From: an uncultured Clostridiaceae bacterium
GTDB taxonomy: Bacteria; Bacillota; Clostridia; Lachnospirales; Lachnospiraceae
Direction of reading: 5' to 3'
Length of the DNA: 6,880 nucleotides
Assembly (NCBI GenBank): GCA_958441075.1
Contig: CAUCBQ010000112.1
Coordinates: 1-6,880 of the forward strand
The notes under the pieces are model-generated. The model ran no database searches and was not told where the DNA came from. It saw nothing but the letters and a program-made list of their open reading frames with translations. This document shows positions 1 to 5,506 of the stretch, piece after piece. Both the position numbers and the translations under genes were made by a program. Position 1 is the stretch's first letter, and every line of letters starts with the position of its first letter.

Positions 1-301
1 CGCTGGCTCCGATCCGCACCTCTCCCATATCCATGTCCAGCATCCTCTCCAGCATCCGGCTTCCTTCCAGAAGCTGCTCTACCCCTGTTTTTACATACCG
101 GTATAAAAGCTCGCCCTCTCTGGTCAGCCGTACACCCTTGGAGGTACGGAAAAAAAGCCGTACGCCCGCTTCTTTTTCCAGCTGACGTACGGCCTGACTG
201 ACTGCCGGCTGGGAAATACACAGCCTTTGGGCAGCCGCTGTCAGGCTGCCCTCTGTACATACATAATAAAATACTCTGTAATATTCCAGATTGATATTCA
301 T
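1..301 (-). CDS. LysR-type transcriptional regulator, N-terminal part (runs off window)
   Basis: The minus-strand frame starting at ATG 301-299 stays open to the window edge, giving about 100 residues of N-terminus. It has the standard LysR-family winged helix-turn-helix layout. It begins MNINLEYYRVFYYV; the helix-turn-helix covers about residues 18-42 with SLTAAAQRL, then SQPAVSQAVRQLE, then the wing GVRLFFRTSKGVRLT. A linker helix rich in Leu/Met follows. The family binds promoter DNA and responds to a small-molecule co-inducer through a C-terminal domain that is not in view, so the effector and targets are unknown. The gene starts 17 bp after the purB stop with no terminator or recognisable promoter between them, so it is probably cotranscribed with purB. 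The sequence before the ATG (AAAGACC) is a poor ribosome binding site, which suggests weak initiation or coupling to purB translation. The family call is firm; the specific role is not known. Confidence 0.93.
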   Translation of the reverse strand, partial: MNINLEYYRVFYYVCTEGSLTAAAQRLCISQPAVSQAVRQLEKEAGVRLFFRTSKGVRLTREGELLYRYVKTGVEQLLEGSRMLERMLDMDMGEVRIGAS

Positions 302-318
302 GGTCTTTGAATCATTTT

Positions 319-1755
319 TTATACATTGATCTCAGCAGTCATGCCAAGAGCCTCTTTATTGGCCTCTAATACGGGACGGATTACTTCCTCCAGAAACTCC
401 GCTACCTGTCTGGGTGCACGGCCCACATACCGTGAGGGCTCCATAGCTTTTTTAAGATCCTCCAAAGATAAACCAAAGGCGCTGTCTGCGGCAATAAGCT
501 CCAGCAGATTATTGTCTCCGCCCTGCTCCTTTACATTCTTTCCAGCTTCCATGGAAAGCTGGCGGATGCGCTCATGGAGCTCCTGACGGTCTCCGCCGGC
601 CTTTACGGCGTCCATCATAATATTTTCCGTAGCCATAAAGGGCAGCTCTGCCATCAGATGCTTTTCAATCACTTTGGGATATACCACCAGACCGTCTACC
701 ACATTTAAGTACAGATCCAGAATACCGTCCACAGCCAGAAAGCCCTCAGGAACAGAAAGGCGCTTGTTGGCGGAATCATCCAGCGTACGCTCAAACCACT
801 GGGTAGAAGCTACCAGCATGGGATTCATCATATCGCTCATCACATAGTTTGCCAGAGAAGCGATCCTTTCACTGCGCATGGGGTTTCTCTTATAAGCCAT
901 GGCAGAGGAGCCGATCTGATTCTTCTCAAAGGGCTCTTCCACCTCTTTTAAGTGCTGCAGCAGCCGGATATCATTGGAGAACTTGTGGGCGCTCTGTGCA
1001 ATTCCGGCCAGTACGCTTAAGACGCGGCTGTCCACTTTTCTGGAATAGGTCTGCCCGGATACGGGATAACAGCCCTCAAAGCCCATCTTTTCTGCGATCC
1101 GCTGATCCAGTCTGCGGCAGCGCTCATGGTCTCCGTCAAAGAGCTCTAAAAAGCTGGCCTGTGTGCCTGTGGTTCCCTTTGAGCCTAAAAGGCGCATGGA
1201 ACCGATAAGGTAATCCAGATCATCCAGATCCAGCTTTAATTCCATCATCCAGAGCGTTGCCCGCTTTCCTACGGTAGTAGGCTGGGCCGGCTGAAAATGG
1301 GTGAACGCCAAAGTGGGAAGATCCTTATATTCATCTGCAAACTTTGCCAGCTCTGCCAGTACATTCAAAACCTTTTTGCGGACCAGCTTCAATGCCTCAG
1401 TCATGATAATCACATCCGTATTGTCTCCCACATAGCAGGAGGTCGCTCCCAGATGGATGATGCCCTTTGCTTTAGGACACTGTGTACCATATGCATACAC
1501 ATGGCTCATCACATCATGGCGCACCTCTTTTTCACGGGCCTTTGCCACTTCATAATTGATCTCATCAGCATGAGCCTTCAGCTCGTCGATCTGCTCCTGG
1601 GTAATGCCAAGTCCCAGTTCCTTTTCAGTCTCAGCCAGGGCAATCCACAGCCGTCTCCAGGTCTTAAACTTCATATCAGGAGAAAAAATATACTGCATCT
1701 CCCTGCTGGCATAACGCTCGGAAAGCGGACTTACATACTTATCATGATTGCTCAT
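319..1755 (-). CDS. purB: Adenylosuccinate lyase
   Basis: Full-length 478-residue adenylosuccinate lyase of the fumarase/aspartase superfamily. It cleaves SAICAR to AICAR plus fumarate, and adenylosuccinate to AMP plus fumarate, in cytosolic purine synthesis. It resembles the longer human-like ADSL subtype. Visible landmarks: SERYAS (Arg14), RHD at 79-81 (His80), TSC at 105-107, FTHFQPAQ (His153), SGQTYSRK (Gln235), the family signature GSSAMAYKRNP at 282-292, and R323/S328/R332. Each keeps a constant offset of 6 from the human residues as I recall them (His86, His159, Ser289, Arg329, Ser334, Arg338), which supports an intact active site. The signature has Ala287 where Pro is usual. The start is fixed by GGAGG (1763-1767) 7 nt before ATG. 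A strong promoter lies at 1819-1847 and the LysR gene follows 17 bp downstream. No other purine genes are in view. Confidence 0.98.
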   Translation of the reverse strand: MSNHDKYVSPLSERYASREMQYIFSPDMKFKTWRRLWIALAETEKELGLGITQEQIDELKAHADEINYEVAKAREKEVRHDVMSHVYAYGTQCPKAKGIIHLGATSCYVGDNTDVIIMTEALKLVRKKVLNVLAELAKFADEYKDLPTLAFTHFQPAQPTTVGKRATLWMMELKLDLDDLDYLIGSMRLLGSKGTTGTQASFLELFDGDHERCRRLDQRIAEKMGFEGCYPVSGQTYSRKVDSRVLSVLAGIAQSAHKFSNDIRLLQHLKEVEEPFEKNQIGSSAMAYKRNPMRSERIASLANYVMSDMMNPMLVASTQWFERTLDDSANKRLSVPEGFLAVDGILDLYLNVVDGLVVYPKVIEKHLMAELPFMATENIMMDAVKAGGDRQELHERIRQLSMEAGKNVKEQGGDNNLLELIAADSAFGLSLEDLKKAMEPSRYVGRAPRQVAEFLEEVIRPVLEANKEALGMTAEINV

Positions 1756-1818
1756 GTCTCATCCTCCATATCTTTCTTTTATAAGTTTTATATATAAATA
1801 TCCAGTCATTCAGAAGAA

Positions 1819-1847
1819 ATTATAATACTTTCTTTTTTTTAACACAA
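1819..1847 (-). promoter_or_regulatory. Sigma-A promoter of purB
   Basis: Reading the minus strand, a -35 box TTGTGT (1847-1842) is followed after exactly 17 bp by a perfect -10 box TATAAT (1824-1819). The spacer contains an A-tract. The predicted transcription start near 1812 gives a leader of about 57 nt before purB. That is too short for a guanine riboswitch plus expression platform, and I see no purine riboswitch or clear PurR box. Confidence 0.75.
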
Positions 1848-1879
1848 GACGGACAGTTATTAAAATTGCTAATAAATTA

Positions 1880-1904
1880 CCTGTGCTCTTCTAATTATCA
1901 CAGG
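1880..1904 (-). terminator. Weak candidate terminator of the small basic protein gene
   Basis: The stem CCTGTG (1904-1899) pairs with CACAGG (1885-1880) around a 13-nt loop that includes the stop codon of the upstream gene. A loosely T-rich stretch follows (TAATTTATTAG), not a clean U-tract. Only 6 bp pair, so this may be an inefficient terminator or chance. If it leaks, purB also receives read-through from 2268-1891. Confidence 0.3.
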
Positions 1905-2268
1905 GTTCTTCACGAATCCGAAAAAATACGATACGTCCCTCCTTCAAAAACAGGGAAACACCCTGCTCTGTCCGGCTGACTGCCTTTTCTTCACTGTATA
2001 GCTCTTCCTCATAAAACGGGCAAAACTCCAGAAGTGCAGGCAGCCAGTCTGTACTGATTTCTGCCGCGCTTTCTCTGGCCTTCCATCCCTTTTTTGAGGC
2101 TGTCCCCAGACTTATACAGACAAATGTAAATGCCAGGGCGAAATACCGCCCTTTTTTGCCTTTCCTCCTCTTCCTTTCACGCTGATTTCGCTTTCTTATG
2201 GCTTTCCATCTGCGTACAGTCTTTTTGCGTCTTCTTTTTAAGCAGCGGTTCTGTTCTCCTTTGTTCAT
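1891..2268 (-). CDS. Small, highly basic predicted single-span membrane protein, unknown function
   Basis: I do not recognise this 125-residue protein. Residues 8-41 are extremely basic, with about 22 Lys/Arg in 34 positions. A hydrophobic segment follows at about 42-57 (YFALAFTFVCISLGTA) and probably spans or anchors in the membrane with the basic end inside. The remaining ~65 residues are mixed, with an acidic patch (FYEEELYSEE) and a hydrophobic C-terminal stretch (GRIVFFRIREE). The basic arm could bind nucleic acid, ribosomes or acidic lipid; this is inference. I chose ATG 2268-2266 because AAAGGA (2278-2273) sits 4 nt upstream and the predicted transcription start is near 2291. A longer form from GTG 2283 would put its AGGAG at the very start of the mRNA. 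A dedicated promoter and ribosome binding site support a real gene. It lies between the lipoprotein and purB with no functional clue from its neighbours. Confidence 0.68.
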   Translation of the reverse strand: MNKGEQNRCLKRRRKKTVRRWKAIRKRNQRERKRRKGKKGRYFALAFTFVCISLGTASKKGWKARESAAEISTDWLPALLEFCPFYEEELYSEEKAVSRTEQGVSLFLKEGRIVFFRIREEPCDN

Positions 2269-2272
2269 GGTT

Positions 2273-2278
2273 TCCTTT
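2273..2278 (-). promoter_or_regulatory. Ribosome binding site choosing ATG 2268 over GTG 2283
   Basis: AAAGGA lies 4 nt before ATG 2268. The competing GTG at 2283 has AGGAG only 3 nt away and almost at the predicted transcription start, so it is disfavoured. Confidence 0.5.
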
Positions 2279-2297
2279 CCCACACACTCCTGACTGC

Positions 2298-2326
2298 ATT
2301 ATAGACGTATTTGGGCCGGACTGCAA
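2298..2326 (-). promoter_or_regulatory. Sigma-A promoter of the small basic protein gene
   Basis: On the minus strand, TTGCAG (2326-2321) and a perfect TATAAT (2303-2298) are separated by 17 bp. The predicted start near 2291 gives a short leader of about 23 nt. The -35 box directly follows the T-tract of the preceding terminator, so the two units are packed back to back. Confidence 0.65.
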
Positions 2327-2386
2327 CAAAAAAATCCCCCTGAAACTTTAGGAGATGTATCTGCTCTCTAAATACTCAGGGGGATT
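2327..2386 (-). terminator. Strong intrinsic terminator after the lipoprotein gene
   Basis: A perfect 11-bp stem pairs AATCCCCCTGA (2376-2386 read as its complement) with 2333-2343. It closes a 32-nt loop that contains a smaller internal pairing (TTTAG with CTAAA). On the minus strand the 3' arm ends in GGGGG and then ATTTTTTTG (T-tract 2334-2328). It begins 24 bp after the lipoprotein stop codon. Confidence 0.85.
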
Positions 2387-2409
2387 CTCAGCTGGTCAGT
2401 GGATTTTAT

Positions 2410-2754
2410 TTACCGGTTTTGTGATCTGTCAGAAGGATCAGACTCTGTCATATCCGTTACATCCTCTTTTATGTCCTCCATACCCTCTCTCACATCATCT
2501 GCGATCCCATCCATGACACCTTCTCTGGTCGTGTCTGTTTCAGACCGGGATGTGCTGTCCATTTCCTCAGAACTGCTGACAGTTCCGCTCTGGCCTGTCT
2601 CATCTTCGCTCCCTGCGCTGTATGGAGCAGAGGTTCCCGGCGTTCCCGACGAGGCTGTAGGCTGCTTGGAATCCCTGCTGCCGCAGGCCGTAAGAGATAC
2701 CGCAAGCACGGCAATTAACAGTGCCGCCATAACAGATCGGATTTTTTTCATCAT
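2410..2754 (-). CDS. Small secreted lipoprotein with acidic Ser/Thr-rich body
   Basis: A 115-residue precursor: Met-Met-Lys-Lys with an Arg n-region, a hydrophobic core (VMAALLIAVLAVSL), then the lipobox LTAC with Cys24 as the predicted lipidation and signal peptidase II site. The mature ~91 residues lack any domain I recognise. The first part is Ser/Thr/Gly/Pro-rich and probably a flexible linker. The C-terminal third (GVMDGIADDVREGMEDIKED and on) is acidic and could form an amphipathic helix. The likely location is the outer face of the cytoplasmic membrane. AAAGGAG (2766-2760) lies 5 nt before ATG 2754 and 8 nt before the adjacent ATG 2751, so either Met may initiate. The frame extends further upstream to 2838 but that part overlaps the dapB terminator and lacks a ribosome binding site. 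No convincing promoter is visible; expression may come from read-through past the dapB terminator. Function unknown. Confidence 0.85.
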   Translation of the reverse strand: MMKKIRSVMAALLIAVLAVSLTACGSRDSKQPTASSGTPGTSAPYSAGSEDETGQSGTVSSSEEMDSTSRSETDTTREGVMDGIADDVREGMEDIKEDVTDMTESDPSDRSQNR

Positions 2755-2803
2755 ACATTCTCCTTTCGTGCTCCAGGCTCCGGTGTCTGTCCGTCGCCCT
2801 GTT

Positions 2804-2840
2804 AAAAAAGTGTATCCAAACCTTACGTTCAGATACACTT
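2804..2840 (-). terminator. Intrinsic terminator of the dapA-dapB unit
   Basis: On the minus strand AAGTGTATCTGAAC (2840-2827), a 5-nt loop GTAAG, and GTTTGGATACACTT (2821-2808) form a 14-bp stem with two G-U wobbles. A T-run follows directly (2809-2804). The stem is AT-rich, so termination may be partial. It lies 32 bp after the dapB stop, and the downstream lipoprotein gene has no obvious promoter of its own. Confidence 0.75.
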
Positions 2841-2872
2841 AGTATGAGCTCCAAAAAGAGTTTTATTCCTTT

Positions 2873-3631
2873 TTACAGGCCGATCACATCTGTCATGGTG
2901 TAAAGCCCCGGCTGTTTTCCGGACAGAAACTTTGCAGCCTCCAGAGCGCCTTTTGCAAAAATAGCTTTTGAATAAGCAGTATGGCTGATGGTCACTACCT
3001 CATCCTTTCCTGCATAGATCATATCATGCTCTCCTACAATAGAGCCTCCCCGTACAGAGGAAATGCCGATCTCCTTTGAATTCCTTTTTTCATGGACACT
3101 GCTTCTGTCGGTTACAAAATGATACAGGCCGCCCATAGCTTCATTTACCGCTTCCGCCATTGCAAGAGCAGTCCCACTGGGTGCATCCTTTTTCTGATTG
3201 TGATGCTTTTCCACAATTTCCATATCAAAACCGGCGTTTCCCAATACCCTTGCCGCATCCTGCACCAGCTTCAGGATCAGATTTACACCAAGAGACATAT
3301 TGGCAGAACGCAGAACAGGGATCGTTTTTCCGGCTTCCACCGCTCTGTTTAACTGTTCCTCTGTAAGCCCTGTCGTACAGAGCACCAGAGGAAGCTTTTT
3401 TTCCAGACAGTAGTCAAGAAGTCCGTCTACTGCCCTGGCAGAAGCAAAATCCACCACTGCGTCCGCGGCTTTTGTACACTCCCTTAAGGAAGCATATACA
3501 GGATAATCATATTTCTTCTCTGTATTCAGGTCAATACCTGCAATAACCCTGATTCCTTCCATCTCCTGTGCCATGGAGGAAATCACCCGGCCCATAGCTC
3601 CGTTGCAGCCATGCATGATAATATTGGTCAT
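2873..3631 (-). CDS. dapB: 4-hydroxy-tetrahydrodipicolinate reductase
   Basis: A 252-residue DapB, the NAD(P)H-dependent reductase acting on the DapA product in the lysine/diaminopimelate pathway in the cytosol. The N-terminal Rossmann nucleotide-binding loop is GCNGAMG (residues 8-14). DFASARAV and CTTGLTEEQ follow, then SANMSLGVN, and the family signature with Glu141, the catalytic pair His143-His144, Lys147 and PSGT at 151-154. The C-terminal part has SSVRGGSIVGEHD and ends LYTMTDVIGL, as in E. coli DapB. The frame stays open to a TTG at 3691, but the homologous N-terminus begins at MTNIIMHGC, and AAAGGA (3648-3643) serves that ATG at a rather long 11-nt spacing. The gene follows dapA by 65 bp and is almost certainly cotranscribed with it under the lysine riboswitch. 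Confidence 0.97.
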   Translation of the reverse strand: MTNIIMHGCNGAMGRVISSMAQEMEGIRVIAGIDLNTEKKYDYPVYASLRECTKAADAVVDFASARAVDGLLDYCLEKKLPLVLCTTGLTEEQLNRAVEAGKTIPVLRSANMSLGVNLILKLVQDAARVLGNAGFDMEIVEKHHNQKKDAPSGTALAMAEAVNEAMGGLYHFVTDRSSVHEKRNSKEIGISSVRGGSIVGEHDMIYAGKDEVVTISHTAYSKAIFAKGALEAAKFLSGKQPGLYTMTDVIGL

Positions 3632-3662
3632 TTTCTGTGGTATCCTTTCTTTACTGATTCTC

Positions 3663-3693
3663 ATTTGTACAGGGCCCCAAAGCCCCATCAAAT
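3663..3693 (-). other. Intercistronic hairpin between dapA and dapB
   Basis: In the mRNA, ATTTG (3693-3689) can pair with CAAAT (3667-3663). Inside it, GGGGC (3686-3682) can pair with GCCCT (3675-3671), with a small internal loop. No T-run follows, so it is not a terminator. It may affect mRNA processing or the relative expression of dapB; this is inference. Confidence 0.35.
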
Positions 3694-3696
3694 GTG

Positions 3697-4584
3697 TTAT
3701 GCCAGAATGCCGTACTCTTTCATGGCCTTTTTAAGAATCTCCTGATGCTCAGGCTCCATCTCTGTAAGAGGCATACGCAGAGGTCCCACTTTCTTACCCA
3801 TCAGATTCATTGCAGCCTTTACAGGAATTGGATTTACCTCGCAGAACAGGGCATCGATTAAAGGAATGGCCTCTAACTGCATCCGGACGCTCTTTTTTAC
3901 ATCTCCTGCAAAATAGGAGGCGCAGATCTCATGGGTCTGTTTGGGAGCTACATTGGAAAGGACAGAGATAACACCCTTTCCGCCCAGAGATAAAAGCGGC
4001 ACGATCTGATCATCATTTCCGGAATATACGTCACAGCATCCATCAGTCAGGTTCATCAGCTGTGCAATACCTGAGAAATTGCCTGTAGCTTCTTTTACGC
4101 CTACGATATTGTCCACCTCTCGGCAAAGGGAAGCTATGGTTTCCGGCTGGATATTCACGCCGGTCCTGCCGGGAATATTATAAAGAATCATGGGAATCTT
4201 CACTGCATCTGCCACAGCGGTAAAATGAGCCTTCAGTCCCTTCTGAGTAGCCTTATTGTAATAGGGAGATACAACCAGGATGCCGTCTGCTCCCTTTGCC
4301 TCTGCTTCCTTTGACAGGTAAACAGCCGTCTGGGTACAGTTTGAGCCGGTACCTGCCACAACAGGAATCCTCTTTTTCGTCACATCACAGATAAAGCCGA
4401 TTACATCCAGATGCTCTTCGTGGGTCATGGTAGATGCTTCGCCTGTAGTTCCGCAGGCAATAATCGCATCTGTACCGCCTGCAATCTGCTCCTCTACAAT
4501 CTCTTCCAGCTTATCATAATTTACTTCTCCGTTTTCCTTAAAAGGCGTAATCAGAGCAACGCCTGCTCCTTCAAAAACAGCCAT
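3697..4584 (-). CDS. dapA: 4-hydroxy-tetrahydrodipicolinate synthase
   Basis: A 295-residue DapA of the class I aldolase (NAL) family. It condenses pyruvate with aspartate semialdehyde, the committed step of lysine/diaminopimelate synthesis. Visible (beta/alpha)8-barrel landmarks: GVALITPF near the N-terminus, CGTTGE with Thr46-Thr47, SPYYN with Tyr109, YNIPGRTG with Tyr135 and Arg140, and the Schiff-base lysine Lys164 in GVKEATG. These correspond to E. coli Thr44/45, Tyr107, Tyr133, Arg138 and Lys161. NPIPVKAAMNLMG lies near the C-terminus. The start is set by AAAGGAG (4600-4594) 9 nt before ATG 4584; a TTG further upstream at 4608 would overlap the ribosome binding site. A lysine riboswitch and terminator lie upstream and dapB is downstream, so high lysine should reduce synthesis of both enzymes. 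Confidence 0.98.
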   Translation of the reverse strand: MAVFEGAGVALITPFKENGEVNYDKLEEIVEEQIAGGTDAIIACGTTGEASTMTHEEHLDVIGFICDVTKKRIPVVAGTGSNCTQTAVYLSKEAEAKGADGILVVSPYYNKATQKGLKAHFTAVADAVKIPMILYNIPGRTGVNIQPETIASLCREVDNIVGVKEATGNFSGIAQLMNLTDGCCDVYSGNDDQIVPLLSLGGKGVISVLSNVAPKQTHEICASYFAGDVKKSVRMQLEAIPLIDALFCEVNPIPVKAAMNLMGKKVGPLRMPLTEMEPEHQEILKKAMKEYGILA

Positions 4585-4690
4585 GGTTATCTTCTCCTTT
4601 TTCTGCAATATTATTTACCATCAGTAAATGCACATGATAAACAAAGTGTACATATTTCCGCAAAGGCTGCTGCCGAATATGCCATCAGCG
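4585..4690 (-). other. dapA leader between the riboswitch terminator and the start codon
   Basis: About 106 nt of mRNA separate the terminator from dapA. It holds the dapA ribosome binding site and a small hairpin (TTTAC with GTAAA, about 4628-4614). There is a weak promoter-like pair, TTGCGG and TATCAT, 18 bp apart. I see no protein gene or second riboswitch in it. Confidence 0.4.
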
Positions 4691-4726
4691 AAAAAAGAAG
4701 GGCTGAGGTAAATGTTTCAGCCCTTC
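4691..4726 (-). terminator. Riboswitch-controlled intrinsic terminator upstream of dapA
   Basis: A perfect 10-bp stem pairs GAAGGGCTGA (4726-4717) with TCAGCCCTTC (4706-4697) around a 10-nt loop. Six T residues follow at once (4696-4691). It sits 36 nt after the lysine aptamer and before dapA, as expected for the expression platform of a transcription-terminating lysine OFF switch. Confidence 0.92.
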
Positions 4727-4762
4727 CATACAATCCCAGCTTTCCTGCGGAACATATCTTCT

Positions 4763-4930
4763 GGTAGCTCTCCATCCACCCGGATGACAGTCACAGAATT
4801 TTTCATCCTGCGCCCAGAAACGATCCTGCAGGATAACCGCTCCTTCGGCGCTTTTCCCTTTCACGGCTTTTCTTCTGTGCCTGCCACATCCAAACCGGTA
4901 CTCATAATCAGCGCAGCCTCTACTCTGTTT
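4763..4930 (-). promoter_or_regulatory. Lysine riboswitch (L-box aptamer) controlling dapA-dapB
   Basis: The leader RNA matches the conserved L-box layout in order. It opens with GTAGAGGCTGCG (4923-4912), then TATGAGTACC, then GTGAAAGGGAAAAG with CGCCGAAG (4864-4843). It closes with CTGTCATCC, GGGT, GGATGGAGAGCTACC (4790-4763). This parallels B. subtilis lysC, which has GATAGAGG, AAGAGTATGCC, CTGAAAGGGG, CGCCGAAG, and GGCTGTCA followed by GGAGGGCTATC. By eye, P1 uses GTAG with CTAC, one arm is ATCCTGC with GCAGGAT, and P5 is CATCC with GGATG. The length of about 170 nt fits the family. Lysine binding should stabilise P1 and permit the downstream terminator. A possible antiterminator pairs AGCTACC (4769-4763) with GGAAGGGCT (4727-4719), but this pairing is tentative. 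Confidence 0.93.
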
Positions 4931-4938
4931 ATAATCTT

Positions 4939-4967
4939 ATCCTATCATTATTAAAAATAGATGTCAA
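4939..4967 (-). promoter_or_regulatory. Promoter of the lysine riboswitch-dapA-dapB unit
   Basis: A perfect -35 box TTGACA (4967-4962) lies 17 bp from the -10 box TAGGAT (4944-4939), which also has an extended TGA just upstream. Transcription should start near 4932, right before the aptamer. The TGA stop codon of the upstream adenosyltransferase gene is contained in the TTGACA box. Confidence 0.85.
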
Positions 4968-5473
4968 CAGGTAACTTGCTCAAATCGGGTCTGAAGCTTT
5001 GTAACCTCATCTACCCACTCATCCAGAGCAGCCGGATAAACAGTTCCCGTCATAATCAGCTCTGCTTCTGACTGCCTTGCCTGACGGATCAGAACACACA
5101 GCTCTTCCATCGTCAGGATTCCCTCATCCAGAATCCCCAGAATCTCATCCAGAATCAGGATATCGCATTCTCCGGTTGCCAACACCTTTTTGGAAAAATT
5201 CAGCCCGTTTCGAATATTGATCCTGGCCTCCTCCTTTTCCTCATCGGATAGCTGCTCAAAGACCACAGGGGACTTTTCAAAACGGAACAGTTTAAATTCC
5301 GGTTCCAGACGTTTCAGAACTTCCATGTTGTCCGAATCCATGGAACCCTTTAAAAACTGAACCATAATCACATTTTTTCCATGGATCAGAGCGCTGATGC
5401 CCCTTCCCAGAGCGCTGGCCGTTTTCCCCTTACCCGGTCCGCAGATCACCTGTATCATACTGTCTTTCATCAT
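4964..5473 (-). CDS. Corrinoid (cob(I)alamin/cob(I)yrinate diamide) adenosyltransferase, CobA/CobO/BtuR type
   Basis: A 169-residue ATP:corrinoid adenosyltransferase of the CobA/CobO/BtuR family (symbols used: cobA, cobO or btuR). It transfers adenosyl from ATP to Co(I) corrinoids to make coenzyme B12 in the cytosol. Evidence: the family P-loop GPGKGKTASALG (from Gly12; usually GNGKGKTTAA), the strand VIMVQFLKG, the acidic motif DILILDEILGILDEG, and C-terminal LIMTGTVYP followed by VDEVTKLQ. The length is at the short end of the family, and the P-loop has Pro and Ala where Asn/Asp and Thr are usual. TGAGGTG places GAGG (5483-5480) 6 nt before ATG 5473. Met residues just downstream (5470, 5458) and upstream (5485) are alternatives. 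No corrinoid synthesis or transport gene is in view, so it may serve salvage of B12 taken up from outside. It has its own promoter 70 bp upstream. Read-through from the OB-fold gene is also possible. Confidence 0.88.
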   Translation of the reverse strand: MMKDSMIQVICGPGKGKTASALGRGISALIHGKNVIMVQFLKGSMDSDNMEVLKRLEPEFKLFRFEKSPVVFEQLSDEEKEEARINIRNGLNFSKKVLATGECDILILDEILGILDEGILTMEELCVLIRQARQSEAELIMTGTVYPAALDEWVDEVTKLQTRFEQVTC

Positions 5474-5477
5474 TATG

Positions 5478-5483
5478 CACCTC
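5478..5483 (-). promoter_or_regulatory. Ribosome binding site deciding the adenosyltransferase start
   Basis: GAGGTG (5483-5478) favours ATG 5473 or the adjacent ATG 5470. The in-frame upstream ATG 5485 has a weaker GGAAGG (5495-5490) with 4 nt spacing and would begin inside this site. Confidence 0.5.
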
Positions 5484-5506
5484 ATACTGCCTTCCGGACA
5501 CTTTTC

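Noticed and set aside
1297..1797. Plus-strand open frame of 166 codons opposite the N-terminal half of purB
   Set aside because: It is antisense to a firmly identified gene, has no recognisable family or start signals, and is a codon-bias shadow.
1857..1875. TTATTA / TAATAA inverted repeat upstream of the purB promoter as an operator
   Set aside because: It is only 6 bp, A/T only, in an AT-rich spacer, so chance is a good explanation.
2399..2842. Plus-strand open frame of 147 codons opposite the lipoprotein
   Set aside because: It mirrors the low-complexity Ser/Asp codons of the lipoprotein gene, which has a lipobox and ribosome binding site; the antisense product has no recognisable features.
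4611..4685. A 24-codon minus-strand frame (MAYSAAAFAEICTLCL...) between the riboswitch terminator and dapA, a possible leader peptide
   Set aside because: There is no ribosome binding site before its ATG, which sits just after the terminator T-tract, and it has no Lys-rich run near its start that would suggest attenuation.
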